A stretch of DNA of 53,153 nt, from contig JAFTLD010000070.1 in the NCBI GenBank assembly GCA_017452945.1, forward strand, positions 1 through 53,153, given 5' to 3'. The translations under genes and the position numbers were made by a program. Source of the stretch: Clostridia bacterium (GTDB lineage Bacteria > Bacillota_A > Clostridia > Oscillospirales > CAG-272). This document shows positions 8,316-16,523 of this stretch, piece by piece. Every line of letters starts with the position of its first letter. Within the stretch, counting starts at the first letter, position 1. The notes below the pieces were generated by a model. The model saw only the letters and a list, made by a program, of their open reading frames with translations. It was not told the origin of the DNA and made no database searches.

Positions 8316-9710
8316 TTATTCGAATGTTACCGAGGAGCTGCCGTTCAGATGCAGCGTTGCGATGGAGGTATCCCACCCGAAATTGAGTGTTACAGCGCCT
8401 CGCGCAGCGTATTCAACGTTCATGCACTTCAGTTGATCTCCGTCGAGCACGAATTCAATGGTGTGCGTACCGCTGCCAAAGGTTGCGCCTGTGCTTGTAA
8501 TACTTTGTCCCAAAGCGTTGTTTTTGGATACAGCCATTGTGACCCGATAGCCTGTGTCGGTTTTTTCAATGTTGGATACGTAATTGGTGTTGTATCCTGT
8601 TGCGGGATCGTTGATCAACTCGGCGATAAATGCCTGTGCCTTTTCCTCTTTCATTTTTGTGGTGTTGGAAACACCGTTGATCTCGGTGTGTTGTTCACCG
8701 TTGCTGTATTCAATATGCGAGGATGCCGCCTGATTGCTCGATACGTCTGCCGAAAAGGTCAATCCGTCCTTGGTGCGTTCAAAGGAGACCTTGTTTGTCT
8801 GATTTGATTTTTCGGATTGTGTCATGAGCGATACGCTTTGCGAGGCGGTGTGGGTAAAGCTGCCCTTTTTGGCATCAATGCGGTCGTCGATCAGCTGCTG
8901 CAGATCCTTGAGCAGGGAAAGGCTCTCAATTTCGGTGTAGTTCTCAACGTTGAGCCCGCGGGTGATGCGTTCTGCTTGGTTGAATTGGGAATACGTCATG
9001 GTCATGGTGGACTTGGGCTGATAGTAAGAGCCTTCTTCTACGTCAAATACCATTTCCAATGTGATCTTTTGGGGAAGATAGTCCTTGCTGACTTCCATGG
9101 TTACGATCAGATCCTTGAGCTCCTTGCCGAATACGTCTTCCTCCATTCCGGAAAGCTTGGCGAAGTCCTCGACCGCCTCTGCACTGTAGCCCGAGTATTT
9201 GAGCACATAGCCGCTATCTGTCTTTTCCATTTCAGCGTTTTCGCAATCCTCTAAGTTCATCTCGGTCAGACTTTCGCCCTGCCTGTAGGCATTGTATTCC
9301 TTGAGCGTCATTTCGGAATACAATCTGCGAGTGATATCTCCGTCACCGAACATGGAAAATGCACGGCCGTCAACGTATGCATCCACGTTTCTGATTTTGA
9401 ACGAGCTTGAGTTGCTTTTCATGTTGTTGACCATCTCCACGTAGGAATAGTAGTCGTCGTTGTTTTCGCCCTGGTCCTCGATCATGATTCCCTCGGCGGT
9501 GCCGGTGATCTTGGTTGTGCCGGAGTAGGCCACGTAAGTCATTTCCACGTCTACGCGATAACTTTTTACATCTGCCATTTTGATATTGACACGGCGTTCC
9601 ACTTGCTTTGCCGTCATGGGAGCAGGCAGCACCTGTAAAATGCTGCTGCAGGATGCCAGCATCATCACGCAGACCAAAAGCATGCTGATCAGTGCAAGAT
9701 TCTTTTTCAT
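8316..9710 (-). CDS. Predicted lipoprotein, unknown function
   Basis: 464 residues. A lipoprotein signal peptide ends at LASC with Cys21 as the lipidated residue. The remainder is polar, beta-rich by appearance and lacks membrane segments, so it should sit on the outer face of the membrane. The segment following the lipobox (MTAKQVERRVNIKMADVKSY) resembles the start of clostridial lipoproteins with LolA/LppX-like folds, but no catalytic motif is seen and I do not assign a function. AAGGAGG precedes the ATG. It starts 14 nt downstream of a broken lipoprotein/membrane gene and is probably co-transcribed with it. Confidence 0.85.
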   Translation of the reverse strand: MKKNLALISMLLVCVMMLASCSSILQVLPAPMTAKQVERRVNIKMADVKSYRVDVEMTYVAYSGTTKITGTAEGIMIEDQGENNDDYYSYVEMVNNMKSNSSSFKIRNVDAYVDGRAFSMFGDGDITRRLYSEMTLKEYNAYRQGESLTEMNLEDCENAEMEKTDSGYVLKYSGYSAEAVEDFAKLSGMEEDVFGKELKDLIVTMEVSKDYLPQKITLEMVFDVEEGSYYQPKSTMTMTYSQFNQAERITRGLNVENYTEIESLSLLKDLQQLIDDRIDAKKGSFTHTASQSVSLMTQSEKSNQTNKVSFERTKDGLTFSADVSSNQAASSHIEYSNGEQHTEINGVSNTTKMKEEKAQAFIAELINDPATGYNTNYVSNIEKTDTGYRVTMAVSKNNALGQSITSTGATFGSGTHTIEFVLDGDQLKCMNVEYAARGAVTLNFGWDTSIATLHLNGSSSVTFE

Positions 9711-9724
9711 GTGAGTATCCTCCT

Positions 9725-10627
9725 TTACGTTGATGAAATATCGGGGTCGGTTTCGTCTTGTTGTGGCGGGTCTTGGTCGGCAGCAATCATGCTTGCGCCT
9801 TGTTCATCTGTCATCTGTGGGGCTGCCGATTCTTCCGATTCCGTTGATTCTGTCAATTCGGGCTGTGGAACAGATGCATTTTTGTCGGGCTTGGTCTTGA
9901 GCTTCTTGCGTACAACGAAATAGATCAGTGCACCAAGCGGCAGCGTCAGCTTGAGCGTGAAGTAGGAGGCGGTTACGTAAAGGCTTGCAAAGCTCAGCAG
10001 CCAGCCGATATTGAAATTGGTATTGAGCGATGTGCCTGCCACCGTAAGCGTCAGCGCAAAGGAAATGCAGATGGCAAGAATCCAAAGCACCTTGAAGCGG
10101 ATGGGACGCTTGATGCAATCCACGATCATCCAGATGCCGAACGCCAGCGAAAGGATCGACCAGATAAACAGCGCGATCTGCGCGCAAAGAATGAGCGGCC
10201 CCTTTTGCACGGTCACGTCTGTGACGTAAATGCCCGTCATATTGTCCGCACCGTCAAAGGTCAGCGAAAATTGCCCTGTACCGTCATTGTCGGCACTCAC
10301 CTTGTATTGTACGGTCGTAACGGTCGTGCCTGCCGAGTAGGTCGTGTTCCAGGAAACAAACTCGATCTTGTAGGACTCGGCACCGTCGTAGATGCGCAAA
10401 AGCTCGTCCTAGAATTCATCCATGGCGGTTTGTTCCGCACCACCGGTGTATCCGATGGCGTCAAATGCAGCGTCCTTGTCCTTGGCTATGACCTGCTGCA
10501 TGAACTGATCCAGCACCTGCTGCTTGCCTTCAAGGCTTGGAGTAAGCGCCCCGCAGGCCGAAAAGAGAAGGAGCGCTGCAAGCACGGTAAGTATCAGTAC
10601 GCTGATTTTGCATTGTCGTTTCATCAT
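9725..10627 (-). pseudogene. Lipoprotein/membrane protein gene split by an in-frame TAG
   Basis: Two open stretches lie in the same frame. ATG 10627 (ribosome binding site TGAGGT) begins a lipoprotein signal (MKRQCKISVLILTV...FSACG) and reads 72 codons to a TAG at 10409-10411. The frame then continues without interruption from GACGAGCTT to 9725 (about 228 codons), encoding a polar domain, three to four hydrophobic membrane segments and an acidic Ser/Glu/Gln tail. Read through the TAG it would be a single ~300-residue protein. TAG is an ordinary stop for other genes here (for example the SDR, rsmH and ftsW genes), so recoding is unlikely. A point mutation or sequencing error fits best. Confidence 0.8.
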
Positions 10628-10856
10628 TGTATATACCTCATTTGTTAAAAATTCCCCTTTACCTATATAGTCGTAAAAAAGGGCAGAAAAGTTCGCGATT
10701 TTTGCCTCTTGCTTTGTAAACAATTTGTGAACAAAGAAATCGTGTTGATGCATGTGCCAATTCATACGTCCTTGTGTCGGGTGGCTTTATTATAGCACGG
10801 TTTTGCTGATGATGCGTGTTTTGGGATAAGTGGTAGTAAATCTGGGATAAACGGTA
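10628..10856. other. Intergenic stretch before the MITE, nothing definite
   Basis: No coding potential recognised. On the minus strand a TATAAT (10789-10794) could be the -10 element for the broken lipoprotein gene, but no matching -35 is seen. Confidence 0.4.
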
Positions 10857-11132
10857 GCCGAACGGGAGCCGAACCAAGTTGGTTTTGACGTGCAGATTTC
10901 TCCGATTCCTGCATCTTTTCTCTTGGACATATCGCCTATATGCCCTGCGAGAAAAGCTTTTGGACTCGAAAAAATCTGCTGCGTCAAAACTGCTCGCACC
11001 CGCCGGCGAATGCATTTTTGACAGATTTTGGTGCGATTTTGCGAAGAAAGATATCAATCTTGCGAGTGAAAGCGCACCGAAAGATGCGAAAATGCATCGT
11101 CGTCGGGCAATTCGGTTTGGCTCCCGTTCGGC
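10857..11132. mobile_element. MITE-like element, 276 bp, TA-flanked
   Basis: Ends in inverted repeats. The left begins GCCGAACGGGAGCCGAACCA; the complement of the right end is GCCGAACGGGAGCCAAACCG; the similarity continues with mismatches for about 40 bp. Both sides are flanked by TA (10855-10856, 11133-11134), as expected for a Tc1/mariner or IS630-type target duplication. There is no open reading frame of credible size inside. It lies 13 bp upstream of the -35 of the LytTR regulator promoter. Confidence 0.82.
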
Positions 11133-11145
11133 TAGCCGTAAGGGT

Positions 11146-11174
11146 TTGACATCGGTGCATGAATATGATATAAT
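11146..11174 (+). promoter_or_regulatory. Promoter of LytTR/GHKL two-component operon
   Basis: TTGACA (11146-11151), 17-bp spacer, TATAAT (11169-11174): perfect consensus. Start codon at 11210 behind AAGGAGAAGG. Confidence 0.92.
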
Positions 11175-11209
11175 AAAGGCAATCAAAATGAGACAAAAGG
11201 AGAAGGGCT

Positions 11210-11944
11210 ATGCTGAATATTGCGGTATGTGACGATAACGTACGCTTTGCCAAGCAGTTAGAGCAGAAATTGCATGAGCTGTGTATGGTCCGCGTGCCTG
11301 AGCGGATCGAGTGCAGGATTATTCCTGCCTTCACCTGCGGCCGCGACGTGCTGGCGTATGCCGAGCAGCACGTGATCACCGTGTTATTTTTGGATATTGA
11401 CATGCCCGGAATGAGCGGATTTGCATTGGCGTCTGAGCTTGCGGGGAAATCGCCGGATACCGTGATCGTATTCGTGTCCGCATACGACGAATTTGTTTAC
11501 AGCTCGTTTGAATATGCGCCCTTCCGCTTTTTGCGCAAAACGCACCTGGATGAGGAATTGCCCGGGACTTTGGATAAGGTCATTGAAAAATGCATGCTTG
11601 ATCATGAATCCATGCCGTTTGAAACTGTGGACGGAGAAATTCTTCTCCGCTTGCGAGATATCAGCTGCATCGAGGGGGAAAAGAATTATTACGTGGTCAG
11701 AACCGTGTCGGGGAAGGACTACCGCTGCCGCGGCACGGTTGCATCTGTGGAGGACGGCCTCTCGGAATATGACTTTTTCCGCGTGCATGCAGCGTACATC
11801 GTCAATCTGGAGCACATTCAAAGCATTCACGATGGAGGACTGCTGCATATGAAAAACGGTGTGCGCATACCTATCAGCAGGCGAAAAATCGTTGCTTTCA
11901 AGCAAGCTTATATGCAGTATACCAGAAGGAGGTTCGCAAGATGA
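11210..11944 (+). CDS. LytTR-family response regulator
   Basis: Predicted DNA-binding response regulator of the AgrA/VirR class, 244 residues. The receiver domain (1-120) has the acidic pocket VCDDN near residue 8 and the phospho-acceptor Asp62 in LDIDMPGMSG. The C-terminal LytTR domain (about 140-240) includes DISCIEGEKNYYVV and FFRVHAAYIVNLEHI. Its stop overlaps the ATG of the sensor kinase by 4 nt (ATGA), so the pair is translationally coupled. The target is unknown. Confidence 0.93.
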   Translation: MLNIAVCDDNVRFAKQLEQKLHELCMVRVPERIECRIIPAFTCGRDVLAYAEQHVITVLFLDIDMPGMSGFALASELAGKSPDTVIVFVSAYDEFVYSSFEYAPFRFLRKTHLDEELPGTLDKVIEKCMLDHESMPFETVDGEILLRLRDISCIEGEKNYYVVRTVSGKDYRCRGTVASVEDGLSEYDFFRVHAAYIVNLEHIQSIHDGGLLHMKNGVRIPISRRKIVAFKQAYMQYTRRRFAR

Positions 11945-13254
11945 CACAAGTCGCCTCTTCTTTGTTGGAGCTGGGAACCTCGCTGTTCGACAGTGTTCTG
12001 TGGGTATGGTTCATTCTTCGCTTTAACCGTGTCAGTCTAAAAGCCGCCAAATGGGCGATTCCCACGGTTTTGCTGATGTTTGGTATTACGCTGATCGGTG
12101 ATTATCTGATCACGGAAAATTTCACTATTATTTCGGTCGCGCTGTTTCTGGTTGCCATCGCATTTTCGCTGTCAATTTCCTGGAAGCACCCGTTCCGCGC
12201 CATCATGGCGGGGTGTGTCTTTGAGATCGCATTTATTCTGCTGAGCAGTCTTTTGTATATGAGCATGTCCATGCTGGTCAAGGACTTTGATACCTTGCTG
12301 CTGGGATCGATTGGCGCCGCCCGGCTGATCTATATTTTTTTGCACAAGCTTTCCTTGTTTACCGTCCTGCGCCTGATTTTGCACATATTCCGCTCGGGAG
12401 AGGTCATGAACGTATGGAACGGTATCCTGACCAGTCTTTTGTCCCTGACCACCATTCTCGGCCTTGGCGCTGTGATGACTGTGGCAATCTCCCCGGATGC
12501 AGCGCGATATCAGACACAGATCCTGATCGTTGTGTTGGCGTTCATTTTGGTCAACGTATTTTTGTACGTGCTTTTGTATCAGATACAAAAGCTGCAAAAA
12601 ACCAGATATGAGCTCAAGCTGATGGAGGAAAAAATGGCGTTTGAGCAAGCGCGACACAACGACGCTGCTGCCGTTTGGGATAACGTGCGCAAGGTGCAGC
12701 ACGATATGAAGCAGCATTTGACGGTCATGTCGGGCTATCTGGAGCAAAAGCAGCATGAGCAGTGCCGCGAATATATACAAGAGCTTTTACCGCAGGTGGA
12801 TCAAATGGGGCAGCTGATCCGATCGGGGAATACCATCCTGGACTATCTGATCAATTCCAAGCTTCGCCCCTTGGAGAATACGCACGTGATCATTTCGGGT
12901 TCAATCGGAGATCTGTCGGATATTCGGGACGCGGATCTTGCTTGCCTGATAGGAAATATTTTGGATAACGCGATTGAGGCTACCGAACAGGTGGAAGAAA
13001 AACGGATCGAGCTTTTGTTTTCCAGACAGAATGCCAACCGCGTCATTATCTGCAAGAATACCGTCAAGGAATCGGTGCTCAAGCATAATCGCAAGCTCAA
13101 GTCCACCAAAGCCTCGGGGGATGCACACGGATTGGGACATCAGATCGTAGAGAGGATCGTGTTGGATTATCACGGTATGATAGATTATTTTGAGGAATAC
13201 GATATGTTTGGCGTGCAGATCATTTTGCCTGTGGCGGAAAAGGATCCTCAATGA
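11941..13254 (+). CDS. GHKL-type sensor histidine kinase, AgrC-like
   Basis: 437 residues. The first ~220 form six or seven hydrophobic membrane segments, as in AgrC-type peptide sensors. A helical stretch leads to the phosphorylation histidine, likely His254 in VQHDMKQHLTVMSGYLEQ. The C-terminal GHKL ATPase has the N box ILDNAIEATEQ and the G box HGLGHQIVERIV. No agrB- or agrD-like gene is seen on either side, so the signal, if a peptide, is encoded elsewhere or the kinase senses something else. Confidence 0.92.
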   Translation: MTQVASSLLELGTSLFDSVLWVWFILRFNRVSLKAAKWAIPTVLLMFGITLIGDYLITENFTIISVALFLVAIAFSLSISWKHPFRAIMAGCVFEIAFILLSSLLYMSMSMLVKDFDTLLLGSIGAARLIYIFLHKLSLFTVLRLILHIFRSGEVMNVWNGILTSLLSLTTILGLGAVMTVAISPDAARYQTQILIVVLAFILVNVFLYVLLYQIQKLQKTRYELKLMEEKMAFEQARHNDAAAVWDNVRKVQHDMKQHLTVMSGYLEQKQHEQCREYIQELLPQVDQMGQLIRSGNTILDYLINSKLRPLENTHVIISGSIGDLSDIRDADLACLIGNILDNAIEATEQVEEKRIELLFSRQNANRVIICKNTVKESVLKHNRKLKSTKASGDAHGLGHQIVERIVLDYHGMIDYFEEYDMFGVQIILPVAEKDPQ

Positions 13255-13300
13255 AATCAAAAGATGTTGCCCCATGGGGCTGAAGCATTAGCGAAAATTT

Positions 13301-13345
13301 AACACGGAGATTGTATCAAAAACAGTCTCCGTGTTTGTTTTTCTC
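13301..13345 (+). terminator. Terminator of two-component operon
   Basis: Stem AACACGGAGATTGT (13301-13314) pairing with ACAGTCTCCGTGTT (13322-13335) with one G-T pair, then TTGTTTTTCT. 46 nt after the kinase stop. Confidence 0.85.
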
Positions 13346-13408
13346 ACCTGAAAAGATCCCGACCGCAGGGGGCGACGTCGATTGTCCGAGTGGAAACAAA
13401 AAACACTC

Positions 13409-13492
13409 TGTAGGGACAGGCGTCCTCGACTGTCCGCCCGACATCAAGTAACTTTGTGTCAATGTGGACAGTCGAGGACGCCTGTCTCTACA
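13409..13492. repeat. Palindromic repeat with 27-bp arms
   Basis: Arms 13409-13435 and 13466-13492 are complementary at 26 of 27 positions (TGTAGGGACAGGCGTCCTCG...). The loop is 30 nt. A weaker relative of part of the arm (GGGGCGACGTCGATTGTCCG) lies just upstream at about 13371-13389. Non-coding; either a MITE-like dispersed repeat or a structural element. It lies between the kinase terminator and the PFK promoter. Confidence 0.75.
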
Positions 13493-13605
13493 ACTGTGTT
13501 GATGCGTATCTCGGTAACAGAAACGGGGATGATTCTTCTCAGTTTTACCGCTAATTCATCAGCCCGATGCGTACTCCTTTTTGTCTGCAAAGTCAGCGTT
13601 TTTCA

Positions 13606-13634
13606 TTGACAAGCACCATCGAATATGGTATACT
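13606..13634 (+). promoter_or_regulatory. Promoter of the PPi-PFK gene
   Basis: TTGACA (13606-13611), 17-bp spacer, TATACT (13629-13634). Start codon at 13673 after AGAGAGGATG. Confidence 0.88.
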
Positions 13635-13672
13635 ATGCTTGATAATATCTACGAAAAAGAGAGGATGCATAT

Positions 13673-14914
13673 ATGAGAAAATTATATGGAAACGCAGTAG
13701 TTGGACAGTCGGGCGGACCGACCGCAGCCATTAACGCAACGCTGGCAGGTGTGATCCGCGGTGTGATGGAGCAGGGACAAAACAGCGGTGCGATCGGTAA
13801 GCTGTACGGTATGCGCAACGGCATCGAGGGACTCTTGCAGGAACGTCTTACAGACCTCGGAATTTTTGCCGAGGACGAGCAAAAGCTTTGCGCCTTGGAG
13901 TTGACGCCCGCAGCGGCTCTTGGCTCCTGCCGCAAAAAATTGCCCAAATTTGAGGACGACCGCGCATTTTACGAGCAGCTGCTGACCGTTTTCAAAAAGT
14001 ATGACATCCGTTATTTCTTTTATATAGGCGGCAACGATTCCATGGATACCGTGTCCAAGCTGTCTGCCGCTATGGCACAGATGGAGTATGACATGCGCAT
14101 CATGGGTGTTCCCAAGACCATTGACAACGACCTGGAGGGAACAGACCACACCCCCGGTTTCGGCTCGGCTGCCAAGTACGTGGCAACAACCGTGTCCGAG
14201 ATCATTCGCGATGCGGCTGTGTATACCACCAAGGCGGTCACCATTGTCGAGATCATGGGGCGTGATGCGGGCTGGCTGACCACCTCTGCGGCTCTTGGCA
14301 GACTGGCAAACGGCGAGGAGCCGGATCTTGTTTATTTGCCCGAAAAGCCCTTCTGCATGGATGAGTTTATAGAGAGCACCAAGAAAGCGCTGGAGAAGCA
14401 CCCCAACGTGGTGGTGGCAGTTTCCGAGGGCATTCGCTTTGCCGACGGCACTTACGTAGGCGCAGGCGCGCAGAGCGGTGTCAAGGATGTGTTCGGCCAC
14501 CAGTATCTGGCAGGCACGGGCAAGGCCTTGGAGTATGCCGTGCGTGATCGCATTGGCTGCAAGGTGCGTTCTGTTGAGCTCAACGTCAGCCAGCGCTGTG
14601 CCGCGCATCTTGTGTCGGCTACAGATATTGCAGAATCCGTTGCCATCGGTCGCGCTGCAGCTCTTGCGGCAGAGCAGGGAGAGAGCGGCAAGATGATGCT
14701 GTATAAGCGCGTTTCGGACGTGCCTTATGCATATGAGATCGATTGCGCAGACGTGCATGAGATCGCCAATAAGATCAAGCGTGTACCGGATGCGTATATC
14801 AATGCAGATCATAACGGTATTACCAATGAGTGCCTTGCATATCTGCGTCCGCTGATCGAGGGCGAGAGATATCCCAAATACGTGAACGGTCTGCCTGAGC
14901 AGATCATTCTTTGA
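13673..14914 (+). CDS. pfp: 6-phosphofructokinase, pyrophosphate-type
   Basis: Phosphorylates fructose 6-phosphate in glycolysis, here probably using PPi (reversible). It is 413 residues, longer than the ~320 of ATP-type bacterial PfkA. Motifs: QSGGPTAAINATLAG at the N-terminus, GGNDSMDTVSKL where ATP enzymes have GGDGS, and PKTIDNDLEGTDHTPGFGS. The Asp in GGND and the Lys in PKTIDND are the pair that distinguishes PPi-dependent enzymes from ATP-dependent ones (Gly at both). The next gene, an SDR, starts 10 nt later. Confidence 0.93.
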   Translation: MRKLYGNAVVGQSGGPTAAINATLAGVIRGVMEQGQNSGAIGKLYGMRNGIEGLLQERLTDLGIFAEDEQKLCALELTPAAALGSCRKKLPKFEDDRAFYEQLLTVFKKYDIRYFFYIGGNDSMDTVSKLSAAMAQMEYDMRIMGVPKTIDNDLEGTDHTPGFGSAAKYVATTVSEIIRDAAVYTTKAVTIVEIMGRDAGWLTTSAALGRLANGEEPDLVYLPEKPFCMDEFIESTKKALEKHPNVVVAVSEGIRFADGTYVGAGAQSGVKDVFGHQYLAGTGKALEYAVRDRIGCKVRSVELNVSQRCAAHLVSATDIAESVAIGRAAALAAEQGESGKMMLYKRVSDVPYAYEIDCADVHEIANKIKRVPDAYINADHNGITNECLAYLRPLIEGERYPKYVNGLPEQIIL

Positions 14915-14924
14915 GAGGTGCGAT

Positions 14925-15689
14925 ATGAAAATTGCTGTCATCACGGGCGCATCGTCCGGTATGGGCAAGGAATTCGTCTTGCAGCTGGATGCGCAGGAAG
15001 TATATGACGAGCTGTGGCTGATCGCACGCCGCGAGGACAGACTCTTGGAGATCGGCAAGCAGACGCGTGCTAAAGTAAGGCCTTTGGCATTGGATCTTTG
15101 CCAAGAGGAGGCATTGGATGCGTACAAGAATCTGCTGGCAGAGCACAATCCCGAGGTAGCCGTGTTGGTCAACGGCAGCGGTTTTGGCAGATTCGGTGCG
15201 TTTACCGATATTGATCTGGAGGCGCAGCAGAGAATGATCACGCTCAACGCAAGCGCGCTGATGAGCATGACATACCTGACACTGCCCTATATGAAAAAGG
15301 GCGGTCAGATATATCAGATCGACAGCCAGTCGGCTTTTCAGCCCGTGCCGTACATCGGTGTTTACGGAGCAACCAAGGCGTTTGTGCTCAGCTTTTCCAG
15401 ATCCTTGAACGTCGAGCTCAAAAAGAGGGGAATCCGCGTCATGGCCATCTGCCCCGGTTGGGTAAAGACCGAGTTTTTTGACCATGCGGTCACCGATGAT
15501 ACCATCAAGTATTACGCAAGATATTACACCTCGGAGCAGGTGGTTACCAGAGCGCTCAAGGATATGAAGCGCGGACGCGACGTATCGGTCTGCGGACACG
15601 CCATCAGACGCGCAAGATTTTTGGCTTGGATCCTTCCGACCAAGATGGTCATGAAGATCTGGTGTCGGCAGCAGAAATTGGACAGATAG
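14925..15689 (+). CDS. Short-chain dehydrogenase/reductase
   Basis: 254 residues, Rossmann fold. The dinucleotide motif TGASSGMGKEF is at the N-terminus, the structural VLVNGSGFG in the NAG position, the catalytic Ser near 134-136 and YGATK (Tyr147, Lys151). The segment ICPGWVKTEF after the active site is typical of classical SDRs. The substrate cannot be read from the sequence. Probably co-transcribed with the PFK gene (10-nt gap, GAGAGGTG ribosome binding site). Confidence 0.9.
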   Translation: MKIAVITGASSGMGKEFVLQLDAQEVYDELWLIARREDRLLEIGKQTRAKVRPLALDLCQEEALDAYKNLLAEHNPEVAVLVNGSGFGRFGAFTDIDLEAQQRMITLNASALMSMTYLTLPYMKKGGQIYQIDSQSAFQPVPYIGVYGATKAFVLSFSRSLNVELKKRGIRVMAICPGWVKTEFFDHAVTDDTIKYYARYYTSEQVVTRALKDMKRGRDVSVCGHAIRRARFLAWILPTKMVMKIWCRQQKLDR

Positions 15690-15891
15690 GTCACACCATA
15701 CGGACGACCTTCTCATGAAAGTTTTTGCGTCGCTTTTTTCAAAAAGCGACTGGGGTTCGGGGCAACGCCCCGCGAAAACGGCCTTTCTTTGGTTCTTTCT
15801 TTGGCCTACTGCTCCAAAGAAAGAACGGAGAGAATTATCTCAATGTTTTGATTGATCAAAAGATAAAAACATCATAACAAGGAGTGCGGTT

Positions 15892-16248
15892 ATGTTTGAC
15901 AATATTGGAAAAAAGATAAAAATACTGGCTGAAGTATTATGTTGGGTTGGAATTGTTCTCTCTGTGCTTTTTGGGGCGATTTTGATTATTTCACCTGCTT
16001 ATACCGGTGAAATGGATTTGCTATATCGAGGCATTTTTGTGATTGTTTTCGGTTGCCTGTTTTCATGGGTTGGGAGTTTTTGTCTATTTGGCTTTGGAGA
16101 ATTGATTGAGAAAAATTCAGAAACTACGCAATATGTAAAAGAAATTCGCGATCATCAAAAGAAACAATACAGGAATACGACAGAATCTGAGGAGAGCGAA
16201 AGCCACCATTGGAATACATTGGATGTTGATGATTCTCAAAACAAATAA
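15892..16248 (+). CDS. Small two-pass membrane protein (element cargo)
   Basis: 118 residues, not recognised. Two hydrophobic segments (about 12-34 and 46-70) are followed by a charged C-terminal tail rich in Lys, Glu, Ser and Thr, so an integral membrane protein is predicted. AAGGAGTGCGGTT precedes ATG 15892. It is more AT-rich than neighbouring genes and is framed by the inverted arms of the repeat element, which suggests it moves, or moved, with that element. No partner is visible. Confidence 0.75.
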   Translation: MFDNIGKKIKILAEVLCWVGIVLSVLFGAILIISPAYTGEMDLLYRGIFVIVFGCLFSWVGSFCLFGFGELIEKNSETTQYVKEIRDHQKKQYRNTTESEESESHHWNTLDVDDSQNK

Positions 16249-16260
16249 ATACTGTTTATG

Positions 16261-16295
16261 AAAGAGTACCGCTACGGCGGTGCTCTTTATTTTCA
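16261..16295 (+). terminator. Terminator of the cargo gene
   Basis: Stem AAGAGTACCGC/GCGGTGCTCTT (16262-16286) with one G-T pair and a TAC loop, followed by TATTTT. Confidence 0.8.
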
Positions 16296-16523
16296 CATTG
16301 AAGTAACTTACTCCGTTCTTTTTGGCAAAATTGCCGCAAAAAGAACCAAAAACGGCGATAAGCGGGGCTCTGCCCCACGCCCCGCGAGCTTTTGAAAAAG
16401 CTCGATCAAAACTTTTCAAGAGTGGGTCGTCCGTGTGGTGTGAGGTCTCCAAATATTGTTTGTCATAATCTCTCCCAATTCTCTCAAACTAACCGTAGAA
16501 TTTCAAAAAAAGGACGAAATACT

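Larger units (their letters stand above)
15691..16443. mobile_element. Inverted-repeat element copy 2 (753 bp) carrying a gene
   Basis: Begins one base after the SDR stop codon. The ends are a 19-bp inverted repeat with one mismatch (TCACACCATACGGACGACC at 15691-15709; complement at 16425-16443). The similarity between arms continues inward for about 140 bp: GAAAGTTTTTGCGTC..., the GGGGC...GCCCC hairpin, and GGTTCTTTCTTTGG...AAAGAACGG. The innermost boundaries share an ACATTGAAGTAA-like motif. Between the arms lie one small gene (15892-16248) and its terminator. The architecture is the same as in 6089-6481, with cargo added. Confidence 0.78.

Noticed and set aside
9725..10399. Separate gene starting at TTG 10399
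   Set aside because: No ribosome binding site before that TTG, no signal peptide, and the frame is continuous with the upstream lipoprotein start apart from a single TAG.
9725..10627. Amber codon read as pyrrolysine or another amino acid
   Set aside because: TAG terminates several ordinary genes in the window (for example at 15687-15689 and 19691-19693) and no suppressor machinery is visible.
13682..15268. 528-codon minus-strand frame opposite PFK and SDR genes
   Set aside because: It spans two well-identified plus-strand genes and their junction, and has no recognisable motif.
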